The notes under the pieces are model-generated. The model saw only the letters and a list, made by a program, of their open reading frames with translations. It ran no database searches and was not told the origin of the DNA. From an uncultured Actinomycetes bacterium (lineage in GTDB: Bacteria > Actinomycetota > Acidimicrobiia > Acidimicrobiales > RAAP-2): DNA of 64,000 bases. Location: assembly GCA_903871335.1 (NCBI GenBank), contig CAIQGE010000010.1:1-64000 (forward strand), written 5' to 3'. This document shows, one piece after another, positions 8,609 to 17,329 of the stretch. Position numbers and translations under genes: made by a program. Each line of letters starts with the position of its first letter. Position 1 is the first letter of the stretch.

Positions 8609-9654
8609 TGTTGCGACACACCACGACCCTGCAGCGGATTCTGCTGAGTGTGCTCGGTGGCGCTATCGCCATCGGCATTACCTTCTTCCTTTCGGGGTCG
8701 AACAACCAACTGCTCGCCCTGGCGACGGCTTACGCGATCACCATCCTGGGGCTCTCCTTCTTGACGGGCTGGAGCGGTCAAATCTCCTTGGGCCACTCGG
8801 GTTTCATGGCTATCGGTGGCTACGTGACGGCCCTCTGGCTCCAGCACTTCTCTTCAACACCGATGGTGCTCACGTTGATTCTCGCCACCGCAGCTGCTGC
8901 GGTGGGTGGGGTCATTATGGGACTACCCGCGACCAAGTTGCGGGGGCCCTATCTCGCCGGTATGACGCTGGCCTTCGCGGTGGCGCTACCGCAGCTACCA
9001 GAGAGCCTCGGACCGTGGGCGGGTGGGTCCCAGGGAATCCCCCTCCAAACGCCGACCGCGCCTCACTGGTTCGCCAATGTGGTCGGTGGCGGCCCCCTGG
9101 CCATCATCGCCACCAATTACCAATACGACGCGATCGTGGGCATCTTGGTGTGCACGGTGGCGTTCTTCATCGTGTCAAACCTGTTCGCGAGCAAGACGGG
9201 GCGAGCCATGCGGCTCGTGCGCGATAACGACGTGGCCGCGGAACTTGTGGGACTCAACCTGCCCCGGACGCGAACCTTGGCTTTCGCGATTTCGGCGGGT
9301 CTTTCGGGACTCGGAGGCGCCGTGTTCGCCTATATGAACGGGACTGTCAGCCCCGCCAGTTTTCCCTATGTTCTGTCCATTTCCCTCGTCACGTACATGG
9401 TGCTCGGTGGCATGGGCACCCTCCAGGGAGCGGTCTACGGTGGACTTCTGGCGGTGTACGCCACGCAGATCACGAATTGGATTTCGAACACGGTCGGAAT
9501 TGACCCGAATTCCAACTTCGGTCTCAACTTCCAGAACATCCTGTTCGGTGGTCTCTTGATTGTGACAATGATCACTGCACCCCGAGGTTTGGCCGGACTA
9601 ATTCACTTGCTCAAGGGCCTCGTCCAAAAGCAGATGAGCAAGCAGCGGCAGTAA
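8608..9654 (+). CDS. livM: Branched-chain amino-acid ABC transporter permease LivM
   Basis: A 348-aa permease pairing with LivH. Family segments are GWSGQISLGHSGFMAIGGYV near residue 55 and the coupling loop SKTGRAMRLVRDNDVAAELVGLNLPRTR near residue 200, followed by GGMGTLQGAVYGG. The ATG overlaps the livH stop by one base. A gap of 128 bp then separates it from livK, which probably has its own promoter or is read through at higher dosage. Confidence 0.93.
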   Translation: MLRHTTTLQRILLSVLGGAIAIGITFFLSGSNNQLLALATAYAITILGLSFLTGWSGQISLGHSGFMAIGGYVTALWLQHFSSTPMVLTLILATAAAAVGGVIMGLPATKLRGPYLAGMTLAFAVALPQLPESLGPWAGGSQGIPLQTPTAPHWFANVVGGGPLAIIATNYQYDAIVGILVCTVAFFIVSNLFASKTGRAMRLVRDNDVAAELVGLNLPRTRTLAFAISAGLSGLGGAVFAYMNGTVSPASFPYVLSISLVTYMVLGGMGTLQGAVYGGLLAVYATQITNWISNTVGIDPNSNFGLNFQNILFGGLLIVTMITAPRGLAGLIHLLKGLVQKQMSKQRQ

Positions 9655-9782
9655 ATAGTCGCTTCGACTCGCCGGGCGAAATGGCCGTGGCAAAAGTTCC
9701 GGGCTGATAGGCACAAGCAATCGCGGAGTGACTACTCTTTTGAGTCTGGGGGGGATTCCTCAGTTACGAAAGGGATGGACTT

Positions 9783-11150
9783 ATGAATCGCAAATTCCGT
9801 CGTCTGGGCGTTGCCCTAACGTCGGTGTCCGTTTTGTCACTCGGATTGGCGACTGCTGGATTGGGCTCGCTGCCCGCCGGTGCGTCGACTGACCCGGGTG
9901 TGAACACGGGTACTAAGACGATCACGATTGGCGCCACTGTTCCGCTGAGCGGACTGGCGGCACTCGGTTTCGCCGATGTGTCGAAGTCGGCGATTTCGGT
10001 CTTCAACTACGTGAATGCCCACGGTGGCGTCAACGGTTGGAAGGTCAACTTCATCGTGAAGAACGACTGCTACAACTTGGGCATCTGTGGTGCCGGTAAC
10101 GACACCACGTCGCAGACCGCGAACCTCTTGAACACCTCGGGCGGACTTTTCGCCACGGTCGGTTCCTTGGGCACCGCGACGCAGGTGAGCGTCGAGAACA
10201 CTCTGAAGAACGCCGGCGTGCCGCAGCTCTTCGTGAACTCGGGTTCGCACTACTGGAACAACCCCTCGACCTACCCGGGTCTCTACGGCTTCCAGACGAA
10301 CTACCTCGCTGAAGGCAAGATGTTCGCGACCTACATCAAGGCGACCGCCGCTCTCAAGAGCGCCAAGGTCGGCTACTTGGGTCAGAACGACGACTTCGGT
10401 CAGGACGGACTGCAGGGCTTGAAGAACGGTGGCGTGACGCCGAACGACTCTGAGACCTACAACGCGACGGACGTCGTCTTCAACCAGCCCACGTTCAAGA
10501 CCACGTTGGCCAAGTTCCAGAGCGCCGGCATCAAGGTTGTCGTTCTCGACACGGTTCCGCAGGGCACCACGCTGGCGCTGACCGCGGCGAAGCAGCTCGG
10601 TTACAAGCCGACCTTCTTCATCTCGGGCGTTGGCTCGGACCCGCAGACGGTCAACAACGCGAACGAGAACGGCGCGTACTCGATGACGTTCCTGCCCGCG
10701 ACCAAGCTGACCACCAACAAGTGGAATGCCTGGACCAGCAAGGTTCTGACCGCTGAGAATGGTACGTCCATGAACGGTGTGAGTGCCGAAGCCTTCTCGA
10801 AGAACAAGTACCTCAACGGCAACCAGCAGTACGGTGTCGCGTGGTCGGTGGCCTTCCTTGAGGCTCTGTACAAGGTGACCTCGAGCAACGGCGTCCCGAC
10901 GCGTAGTGGCATCGAAAGCGCCTTGACGTCGACGAGCTTCGCGACCCCGGCCGTTGTGCCGCTGGCGTACTCGAGCACGAACCACCAGGGTTTGACCGGT
11001 GGCTACCTCGTTAAGGTGTCCTCGGCGAGCGGTGCTGCGAACCAGTACACGACTGCCGTGAACACGACGGTCTACCACGTGGACCCGAACTCGCAGGCGT
11101 TGACCACGACGAAGGTGAGCTACACCTCACCGGCGACCTGGCTGCACTAG
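9783..11150 (+). CDS. livK: Branched-chain amino-acid ABC transporter substrate-binding protein LivK
   Basis: A 455-aa periplasmic-binding-protein type I receptor. Residues 1-34 are a signal peptide ending LPAGAS; there is no lipobox cysteine, so the protein is probably released or wall-held instead of lipid-anchored. The mature part begins TKTITIGATVPLSGLAALGF and continues with the Peripla_BP_6 pattern (GGVNGWKVNFIVKNDCYNLG, SVENTLKNAGVPQLFVNSGS, VGYLGQNDDFGQDG). One Cys pair (CYNLGIC) may form a disulfide. AAAGGGA 8 nt upstream supports the ATG. The gene is followed by a strong terminator and closes the liv cassette. Confidence 0.92.
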   Translation: MNRKFRRLGVALTSVSVLSLGLATAGLGSLPAGASTDPGVNTGTKTITIGATVPLSGLAALGFADVSKSAISVFNYVNAHGGVNGWKVNFIVKNDCYNLGICGAGNDTTSQTANLLNTSGGLFATVGSLGTATQVSVENTLKNAGVPQLFVNSGSHYWNNPSTYPGLYGFQTNYLAEGKMFATYIKATAALKSAKVGYLGQNDDFGQDGLQGLKNGGVTPNDSETYNATDVVFNQPTFKTTLAKFQSAGIKVVVLDTVPQGTTLALTAAKQLGYKPTFFISGVGSDPQTVNNANENGAYSMTFLPATKLTTNKWNAWTSKVLTAENGTSMNGVSAEAFSKNKYLNGNQQYGVAWSVAFLEALYKVTSSNGVPTRSGIESALTSTSFATPAVVPLAYSSTNHQGLTGGYLVKVSSASGAANQYTTAVNTTVYHVDPNSQALTTTKVSYTSPATWLH

Positions 11151-11158
11151 TAGTTCTC

Positions 11159-11196
11159 AAAATGCCCCCCGCCGGGAAACCGGCGGGGGGCATTTT
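11159..11196 (+). terminator. Rho-independent terminator of the liv cassette
   Basis: A 17-bp perfect stem, AAAATGCCCCCCGCCGG (11159-11175) with its complement at 11180-11196, closed by a GAAA tetraloop and ending in TTTT. It lies 9 nt after the livK stop. Confidence 0.93.
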
Positions 11197-11277
11197 GCAT
11201 TCCTCGCTCGATTCTCTTCGTGATGGTGTCGGTCCGTCACCATCACGAAGTACGGATCTGCGTGCAAGGATCACCGC

Positions 11278-12015
11278 ATGAGTTCTAGCGACGTGTGGGA
11301 TGAGGAGACCGCCGCGAGCTACGACGCCGACACGATGAGCGTGTCGAGGCCCGACGTCGTGAATCCGGTGGTCGACGTACTCGAGCGATTCGCGGCCACC
11401 GGTCGCGCACTCGAATTTGGGATTGGCACCGGCCGCATTGCTATCCCTCTTCACCAGCGCGGTAGTGACGTCGCAGGTGTCGATCTGTCCCCCGCGATGA
11501 TTCGACACCTTCGTTCCAAGATCTCTGCCGATCAGATGCCGGTAACAGAAGGAAGTATGGCCACCGTATCGGTCCCGGGGTCGTTTTCCGTGGTCTACGT
11601 CGTCTTTATCAGCATCGCCAATCTCCGCACGCAGGACGAACAAGTGGAGTGCTTTCTCAACGCAGCTCGACATCTCGAGGATGGGGGTCGTTTTGTGGTG
11701 GAACTCTTTGTCCCCCCGCTTCGTCAACTCACACCAGGAGCAACCGCCGTCCCATTTGACGTCTCCGAGGCGCACGTCGGACTGGACACGTTTGATCTCG
11801 TATCCCAAGAGTGCGTCTCGCACCACTTCACGCGTCAGTCAGATGGTCGTTTCCACTACGGCGTCGGACACTTTCGCTACATCTGGCCGGCGGAATGCGA
11901 CCTCATGGCTCGTCTCGCCGGGCTGGAGCTCGAGTCGCGACACGCCGACTGGATCGGCACTCCCTTTACCGCCGAGAGTGCTCGGCACGTCTCGGTCTGG
12001 CGCAAGCCCGCCTGA
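11278..12015 (+). CDS. Class I SAM-dependent methyltransferase
   Basis: A 245-aa enzyme with the Rossmann methyltransferase motifs: motif I ALEFGIGTGRIAIPL near residue 43, the acidic end of strand 2 at GVDLSPAMI, and a motif III/IV-like stretch VVYVVFISIANLRTQDEQVECFLNAARHL. The last half has no recognisable acceptor domain. AAGGA 7 nt upstream of the ATG supports the start. It stands alone after the liv terminator and is convergent with the crotonase-like gene. The methyl acceptor is unknown; a role in lipid or small-molecule methylation is as likely as any other. Confidence 0.82.
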   Translation: MSSSDVWDEETAASYDADTMSVSRPDVVNPVVDVLERFAATGRALEFGIGTGRIAIPLHQRGSDVAGVDLSPAMIRHLRSKISADQMPVTEGSMATVSVPGSFSVVYVVFISIANLRTQDEQVECFLNAARHLEDGGRFVVELFVPPLRQLTPGATAVPFDVSEAHVGLDTFDLVSQECVSHHFTRQSDGRFHYGVGHFRYIWPAECDLMARLAGLELESRHADWIGTPFTAESARHVSVWRKPA

Positions 12016-12037
12016 GCGGCGAGAATCTTTTCTGGAC

Positions 12038-12712
12038 TCAGCGGCTCCGCTCGGTATCAAAACCGACGCGTCGAGCAATGTCGCCAAACGCTTGTCGCTT
12101 GTGAACCTTGATCACTCGACGGTCCTTGGTTGCCACTTCCGCCGCGCGCGCCACGGCGAGCGGCAGGACGTCCTCCTCGGGCGCGATGAGTTCCACAATG
12201 CCCGCGGCAAGAGCGTCAGCCGCGCTGAAGCGCCGCGCCGTCAGGGCTGCTTCCCGGGCCGCCGTTGCGGGCAGGCGGCCGAAGACCACGGCCGCCATTT
12301 CGTCCGTCAGGGGCAATCCGAGCTCGGCCTCATTCAGACACCAAAACCCACGATCTGACCGCATGACGCGAAGATCCGTGGTGCAGCTCAACATTGCCCC
12401 ACCGGCGAACGCGTGACCATTGATGGCGGCCACGGTGTACGCCGGGAAGACGAGGATGCGACCAAACAGGACGTGCAGGGCGCTCACCGTCGCCGTCATC
12501 TCATCTGGCTCGTTGGCGAAGCGCTCGAGGTCGAGTCCGTTTGAAAAGAACTTGCCCGTTCCTGTCCACACGACGGCGAGGGGATCGGTGACGTCGTCGA
12601 GTTCGTTAAAGATCTCGTTGAGTCGAGCGATCGAGTCGAGGTTGATGCGGTTCTCGCCGTCATTCCAGGTGATGACGGCGACAGGACCGTGTTGTTCGAG
12701 CGAGATTTCCAT
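12038..12712 (-). CDS. Enoyl-CoA hydratase/isomerase (crotonase) family protein
   Basis: A 224-aa crotonase-fold protein, shorter than the usual 255-260. The first oxyanion-hole region is KFFSNGLDLERF near residue 55 and the second is INGHAFAGGAMLSCTTDLRV near residue 98; NEAELGLPLTDEM follows. The classical Glu pair of hydratases is partly present (E in LNEAELGL), which is compatible with a delta3,delta2-enoyl-CoA isomerase or an uncharacterised activity. TAGGCT (12719-12724, minus strand) lies 6 nt before the ATG with no Shine-Dalgarno sequence, so the mRNA may be leaderless. No beta-oxidation partners are adjacent. Confidence 0.82.
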   Translation of the reverse strand: MEISLEQHGPVAVITWNDGENRINLDSIARLNEIFNELDDVTDPLAVVWTGTGKFFSNGLDLERFANEPDEMTATVSALHVLFGRILVFPAYTVAAINGHAFAGGAMLSCTTDLRVMRSDRGFWCLNEAELGLPLTDEMAAVVFGRLPATAAREAALTARRFSAADALAAGIVELIAPEEDVLPLAVARAAEVATKDRRVIKVHKRQAFGDIARRVGFDTERSR

Positions 12713-12718
12713 TCGTCG

Positions 12719-12724
12719 AGCCTA
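12719..12724 (-). promoter_or_regulatory. -10-like hexamer of the crotonase gene
   Basis: Reads TAGGCT on the minus strand and ends 6 nt before the ATG at 12712. There is no Shine-Dalgarno sequence between. Confidence 0.35.
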
Positions 12725-12751
12725 TTGCGCAACTCGACGGTGGAGGTTCGA

Positions 12752-14146
12752 CTAGCGAGCCATGGGCATCACGCCCGACGGACGATTGGCCAAACTCACG
12801 TAATGCGGGTCGACGGCCATTTGCGTGTACGTCCCACCATTATCCGCCGTGAAGACGTACTCCGGCAGCAACGCGTCGGTTCCGTCGCTCAAGGTGTACT
12901 CGCCGTACTGGAGGGTCGCGCTGAGCAGAGTGACGACCGGCGTGTCGACCGTGACCGGCGTGGGGTCACTCGTCGGTACCGTCGTGTCCGTCGTGGCGGG
13001 AGGCTCACCAGCCACCGAACTCGGAACTGTCGTACTCACGGGGTCCGACGAGCTGCCGACGGACGTGACGGGAGTCGTCCCGTTCGTCACACCCGGCGTC
13101 GGGACGCTGACCGGGCTTACCACCGTGACCGGCGACGTCACCGGCACGCCACCACCGGAGAAGTTGCCGTAGGTCGCAATCAGTTCCTGGGCCGCGGTGA
13201 CCTCCGAGACCACCGGGTACAACCCCTTGTCCGTCAACGTGGCCACGAGGCCATTCGCGGAGGCGAGATTTCCGTGTTCGTCATAGGTGAACGAGAAAGA
13301 ATTGCCGGTGTCCACGCCGTTGAGGAGCCACGGCAGATTCACCGTCGTCCACCACGTGGTGGCCGACGAACCATACGGCGAGACCTGATCGGTCGAGAAC
13401 TGCGGGTCGCCGAAGGTTCCGGGAACCCCGAGCGAGTTCAGGAGACCTTGCGCTCGCGAGAGCGCGTCATCGTTCGACAGCGCCGAACCATTTCCACTGG
13501 TTCCGCCGGTCGCGTCCGAAGGGAGCGGCGTGGGAGGAGAACTCACCACACCGCCGCCCGCGGCGGACTGGGTGTAGGACCACGTCAGGATCGACCCGTC
13601 GCTCCAGAAGTCGATGTAACCCGATTCGGCCGAACCCACGGTCCACGACGTATTCGTCGCGGGTGCCGTCGAAGGTGCACCAACGACGCCCAGGGCCCGC
13701 GCCACCGTGTCGGACGCGGCGGCGAGATCGGACGGTTCCACAAAAACGTACGCATGAGCGGACGTGGTTCCCGTGGTCAAGTCGGGACCCGCCACCAAGC
13801 GGAGATTGGCGAGCATCATGTCCGGTCGACCGACCAATGAGGTGCGAGGAGTGGTGGTTACCGACGTCTTCGCGGCGGCACCGAGAGCCAATGCGGGCGC
13901 CACCGAACCCGCCGAGGACAACACGGCAATACCACCGGACGTCACCAAGACAGCCGCGGCGGCGGCCGACGCCATCTTCATGCGGAATCCCTGCGCGAAG
14001 GATGCCTTCGTCACCCGAGGCACCGCCGAGACGCGTTGCAGCATGGCGACCAGATCGGTGTGTTCGTAGGACGCGCCCGCGAACGGGTCCGCTGCGCGCA
14101 ACTGGGACTCCCACAGTTCGTTCTGTTCACTCACGACATCACCCAT
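12752..14146 (-). CDS. Membrane-anchored partner of the ECF sigma factor (putative anti-sigma)
   Basis: A 464-aa protein 42 nt downstream of the sigma-70 gene on the same strand. Residues 1-52 are cytoplasmic, 53-78 (MKMASAAAAAVLVTSGGIAVLSSAG) a single transmembrane helix, and the rest extracytoplasmic. The outer part has a Pro/Ser/Thr-rich linker at about 320-400 and a short folded end repeating TLQYGEYTLSDG and VFTADNGGTYTQM. The topology and position match an anti-sigma factor or sensor. No zinc-binding HxxxCxxC anti-sigma motif is present, so this is not a classic ZAS protein. A GTG at 14134 is an alternative start. Regulation of the sigma factor is inferred from position and topology only. 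Confidence 0.65.
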   Translation of the reverse strand: MGDVVSEQNELWESQLRAADPFAGASYEHTDLVAMLQRVSAVPRVTKASFAQGFRMKMASAAAAAVLVTSGGIAVLSSAGSVAPALALGAAAKTSVTTTPRTSLVGRPDMMLANLRLVAGPDLTTGTTSAHAYVFVEPSDLAAASDTVARALGVVGAPSTAPATNTSWTVGSAESGYIDFWSDGSILTWSYTQSAAGGGVVSSPPTPLPSDATGGTSGNGSALSNDDALSRAQGLLNSLGVPGTFGDPQFSTDQVSPYGSSATTWWTTVNLPWLLNGVDTGNSFSFTYDEHGNLASANGLVATLTDKGLYPVVSEVTAAQELIATYGNFSGGGVPVTSPVTVVSPVSVPTPGVTNGTTPVTSVGSSSDPVSTTVPSSVAGEPPATTDTTVPTSDPTPVTVDTPVVTLLSATLQYGEYTLSDGTDALLPEYVFTADNGGTYTQMAVDPHYVSLANRPSGVMPMAR

Positions 14147-14188
14147 TTCCCCATGTACGTGGTTCCTGTGCGGTGAGCGTCAAAAATT

Positions 14189-14692
14189 TCACTCATTTTC
14201 GGCTTTCGTGAAGTTTTCTTTGAATCGGCTCTGAGCTCGCGACAATCGCACCGCGGCCGCGTTGGTCGTGACCGACAGGACGGTGGCAAGTTGGCTCGCG
14301 TCGAGACCATCCCAAAAGTGCAGGAGCAGAATTTCACGGTCCGATTCGCTCATGGCGACCAGGGCCTCACGTATCGACGTGTCCGCGACGACGTAGTCCT
14401 CGGCGGACGCGTCTGCCTCTACTGGTGACAAGGTCGCGACGAACGCCGACCGACGATTCTGGGATCGACGGGCATTATTGAGCACGTTGCGGGCCACCCC
14501 AATCATCCAGGGCAATTCGGCGTCCGCCGGCACGGCGTCGATGCGACGCCAACAGACCACGAGTACTTCTTCGACGAGATCGTCGAGATCAGCGGGGCTG
14601 AGCGGGTAGAGACGGCGACGCAGGTAGTTCGCCACTGCCGGACTGTGCTCGCGGGCGAGGTGTTCCAAACGCTGTTCCCGGGAGGCCGCCAT
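14189..14692 (-). CDS. ECF-type RNA polymerase sigma factor
   Basis: A 167-aa sigma-70 family protein. Region 2 covers about residues 10-75 (HSPAVANYLRRRLYPL, DLDDLVEEVLVVCWRRID, LPWMIGVARNVLNNARRSQNRR). Region 4 covers about 110-160 (MSESDREILLLHFWDGLDASQLATVLSVTTNAAAVRLSRAQSRF), a helix-turn-helix for the -35 element. Regions 1 and 3 are absent, as expected for ECF factors. It heads a two-gene unit with the membrane protein at 12752. A small dyad (14701-14715) lies directly upstream. The stimulus and regulon cannot be deduced. Confidence 0.9.
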   Translation of the reverse strand: MAASREQRLEHLAREHSPAVANYLRRRLYPLSPADLDDLVEEVLVVCWRRIDAVPADAELPWMIGVARNVLNNARRSQNRRSAFVATLSPVEADASAEDYVVADTSIREALVAMSESDREILLLHFWDGLDASQLATVLSVTTNAAAVRLSRAQSRFKENFTKAENE

Positions 14693-14700
14693 CGCTAATC

Positions 14701-14715
14701 CTTGTCCGGTACAAG
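14701..14715. promoter_or_regulatory. Short dyad upstream of the sigma factor gene
   Basis: CTTGT and ACAAG flank CCGGT, 9 nt before the sigma factor start. It could be an operator, but five-base arms are weak evidence. Confidence 0.25.
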
Positions 14716-14850
14716 TCGAAAATTACGTTCTCGGTGAGAAAACCTGGAGAAGTTCCACTCGCGCAGCGACCCGGAGAGCACGCCACTTCTCATAGAGAAC
14801 ACCCTAGATCGGCCAAGCTCGGCAACGAGACGGAGGGTAAGTTAGGCACC

Positions 14851-16341
14851 GTGAGCGACAACAACACCCTCCCCGAACCCGACGTCTCTGAGGATCACCC
14901 GATCTCGGAGCACTGGGTGTGGATCGGACCGCACCGTCCGCCCTGCCCACGGGCCCTGTTCGACCAAATGACCAGAGATTGGGCCGAAGAGCCGCTTGAA
15001 ACGACGGTGCACCCCGCGGCGGAGTTTTGTGCCGATCGACGTCGACGTCTCGGAGAACAGTTCCCGACAACGACGCTCGTGATTCCCACCGGAAATCCGA
15101 AAGTCCGCGCCAACGACACCCACTACCGGTTCCGCCCGGGCACCGATTTTTACTACCTGACCTCGTGCTTCGAATCCGACGCGGTCCTCGTTATCCAGCC
15201 GAGTTCGTCGGGGCCGCGTTCGACCTTGTACGTGGCGGAACGCCGGGACCACCGCACCCACGAATTCTTCACCGACGCCAACTACGGCGAACTCTGGGTG
15301 GGCAAGCGGCGCGGTGTCGCCGAAGCGGCGGTCTTCTACGGCGTGGAGACCGCGCCCATGGACCAACTCGCCAAGGATCTCAGTTCCGTCACCGGGCCGG
15401 TGGCCACCTTGCGCGGATTCGACGCCGGCGTCGACGCGATGGTGGCCGCGGGTGAGAACGACCACGGCATCAGTGAGTTCCTCTCTGAAATGCGTCTCGT
15501 CAAAGACGACTTCGAAGTGGCGCAGTTGCAGCTCGCGATCGACTACACGGTCAAGGCATTCGAGGATGTCGTGCGGGCGCTCCCGGCGGCTGAGGGACGC
15601 GGCGAGCGAGTGATCGAGGGCGTCTTCAACTTACGCGCCCGCGTGGAGGGCAACGATGTGGGCTACGACACCATCGCGGCCAGTGGCGCCCACGCCACGA
15701 TTTTGCACTGGACGCAGAATGACGGGATCGTGAGATCCGGCGAACTGCTACTTCTCGACGCCGGCGTCGAGTGTCACAACCTCTACACCGCCGACGTCAC
15801 GCGCACCATGCCGATCAACGGAAAGTTTTCGCCCGCCCAACGACGCATCTACGAGCTCGTTCTCGCGGCACAGGAAGCGGGCATTGCCGCGGTCAAGCCC
15901 GGAGCATCCTTCATGGCGCCCAACGACGCCGCGATGGCGGTCTTGGCCGAAGGACTGCACGACCTCGGCATCTTGACGGCCGACCCCGCCGAGGCCCTGC
16001 GTCGTGATCGACAGCTCCACCGTCGCTACACGCTCCACGGTGTCAGCCACATGCTGGGCATCGACGTCCACGACTGTTCGAATTCTCGTAACGAGGTGTA
16101 CCTGGGCGAATTACAGGTGGGCTACGTCCTCACGGTGGAGCCCGGCTTGTATTTCCAAGCCAATGACCTCACGGTGCCGGAAGAATACCGAGGCATTGGG
16201 GTACGTATTGAGGACGACGTCCTGGTCACGCCCACCGGAGCTCGCGTGATGTCCTTGGGACTTCCCCGATCAGTCGATGACGTGGAGTGCTGGATGGCGG
16301 AGATTTGGGCCGCGGGAACCACCGACCTTCGACTCTCGTAA
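14851..16341 (+). CDS. pepP: Xaa-Pro aminopeptidase (M24B, aminopeptidase P)
   Basis: A 496-aa cytoplasmic metallopeptidase that removes an N-terminal residue next to proline. The N-terminal creatinase-like domain spans about 40-230 (FRPGTDFYYLTSCFESDAVLV). The C-terminal pita-bread domain carries the dinuclear metal ligands: Asp in LLLDAGVE, Asp in YTADVTRTMPING, His in GVSHMLGIDVHD, Glu in TVEPGLYF and Glu in VRIEDDVLV. The GTG at 14851 is preferred over an upstream in-frame start at 14734 because GGAGG precedes it and the extra 39 residues (Arg/Pro-rich, not family-like) would run into the sigma promoter region. It fits peptide use together with the liv importer. Confidence 0.9.
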   Translation: MSDNNTLPEPDVSEDHPISEHWVWIGPHRPPCPRALFDQMTRDWAEEPLETTVHPAAEFCADRRRRLGEQFPTTTLVIPTGNPKVRANDTHYRFRPGTDFYYLTSCFESDAVLVIQPSSSGPRSTLYVAERRDHRTHEFFTDANYGELWVGKRRGVAEAAVFYGVETAPMDQLAKDLSSVTGPVATLRGFDAGVDAMVAAGENDHGISEFLSEMRLVKDDFEVAQLQLAIDYTVKAFEDVVRALPAAEGRGERVIEGVFNLRARVEGNDVGYDTIAASGAHATILHWTQNDGIVRSGELLLLDAGVECHNLYTADVTRTMPINGKFSPAQRRIYELVLAAQEAGIAAVKPGASFMAPNDAAMAVLAEGLHDLGILTADPAEALRRDRQLHRRYTLHGVSHMLGIDVHDCSNSRNEVYLGELQVGYVLTVEPGLYFQANDLTVPEEYRGIGVRIEDDVLVTPTGARVMSLGLPRSVDDVECWMAEIWAAGTTDLRLS

Positions 16342-16394
16342 CGTCGGGCACCGTCGCGGCGACTAGAACGTAGGGGACCTTCAAGGAGTTTCCT

Positions 16395-17300
16395 GTGCCG
16401 ACCCCCTATAACGCCGCTACCCAAGACGCTCTGTTGGGACGTTCAACGCCCAATCCGGTCTACCGTCGTATCGCCGCCGTCATTCTCTTGCTGCTGATGG
16501 CCGTCGTGGTCTTTTTCGCCACTGGTCTTCGCACCGTCGGCGGACTGACGAACAACGTCACCATCTCCAACATTGTGATTTCGGCCTCCATCGAAGACCC
16601 GACGGCTACGGCGCTGGCGAACGCGATGTTGTCCGACATTCGCGGCCACATCCCCCCTCACGAGTACGCCGCCTTCGATGCTCACCACGACCTCTTCGTG
16701 ACGACGATCCTCGCAACCGCGAAGGATCCCGCCACGCAAGCCATCATCCGCGGTGACGTGCGCGAGGCGTTCATTCTTCTGGACACCGGAAAGAACGGCA
16801 CGGTCGACTTCACGCCACTCCTGCGTCAATTCACGAGCGCTCTGCATCAGGCGGACGCCGCGTTCCCGAATAATCCTGATCTCATTGCGCCGAAAGCCGT
16901 GCTCACCTTGAAGCCCAACGGCACTTCGTACCCGATCGGAAGTTCCCTCTTGACGACGGGGTGGATCCTGACCGTCCTCAGTGTCCTCGGGGCATTCTTA
17001 ACCGCGCGTTTTCTCGTCCGGAATCCCAAGCGGCAATTGTGGGCCTTCGGTGTGGCCGTGGGCGCTCCGGGTCTGTTCGCCGTCGGCGTCTCCTACAACC
17101 TGACCCACGCGTCCTTTTCCCTGTCGAAAATTAAAGAAGACCTCGCGCGCACGACCCTCACCAACCTGATCCACTCGGTGGCGCACGCCTACGAGACGTC
17201 AGGATTGATCCTCATCGCTATTGCGGTGCTCGGAGTAGGCCTGTGGTTAGGAATTCGCTTAGTGCGCCAACGCACAACGCCCCCGACACCCACCATCTAG
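16395..17300 (+). CDS. Four-helix membrane protein of unknown function
   Basis: A 301-aa protein. A helix at about residues 27-47 (IAAVILLLLMAVVVFFATGL) is followed by an exported domain of about 130 residues (VISASIEDPTATALANAMLSD onward) and then three helices at about 180-200, 215-232 and 260-282. The exported part contains HIPPHEYAAFDAHHDLFVT and reads as helical. I do not recognise the family. GTG at 16395 is supported by AAGGAG 6 nt upstream. The last codons and the stop are built into a large hairpin (17278-17318). It follows pepP by 53 nt and may be cotranscribed. Confidence 0.7.
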   Translation: MPTPYNAATQDALLGRSTPNPVYRRIAAVILLLLMAVVVFFATGLRTVGGLTNNVTISNIVISASIEDPTATALANAMLSDIRGHIPPHEYAAFDAHHDLFVTTILATAKDPATQAIIRGDVREAFILLDTGKNGTVDFTPLLRQFTSALHQADAAFPNNPDLIAPKAVLTLKPNGTSYPIGSSLLTTGWILTVLSVLGAFLTARFLVRNPKRQLWAFGVAVGAPGLFAVGVSYNLTHASFSLSKIKEDLARTTLTNLIHSVAHAYETSGLILIAIAVLGVGLWLGIRLVRQRTTPPTPTI

Positions 17301-17318
17301 GGGTGGGTGTCGGGGGCG
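17278..17318. terminator. Bidirectional terminator overlapping a stop codon
   Basis: CGCCCCCGACACCCACC (17278-17294) pairs perfectly with GGTGGGTGTCGGGGGCG (17302-17318), a 17-bp stem with a 7-nt loop. The TAG stop of the membrane protein (17298-17300) is in the loop and its PTPT codons are in the stem. The P450 stop lies 12 nt away on the other strand. There is no U-run on either side. Confidence 0.75.
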
Positions 17319-17329
17319 CGTCCCAGTCG

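Noticed and set aside
9837-11078. 413-codon open frame on the minus strand opposite livK
   Set aside because: Arg/Val-rich composition without any family motif; it is the antisense shadow of a high-GC gene with strong codon bias.
12689-13840. 383-codon plus-strand frame opposite the putative anti-sigma gene
   Set aside because: Extreme Arg/His content, no ribosome binding site and no motif; shadow of the minus-strand gene that follows the sigma factor.
14734-14850. N-terminal extension of the Xaa-Pro aminopeptidase
   Set aside because: 39 Arg/Pro/His-rich residues not seen in the family, overlapping the sigma factor promoter region; a ribosome binding site supports the GTG at 14851.
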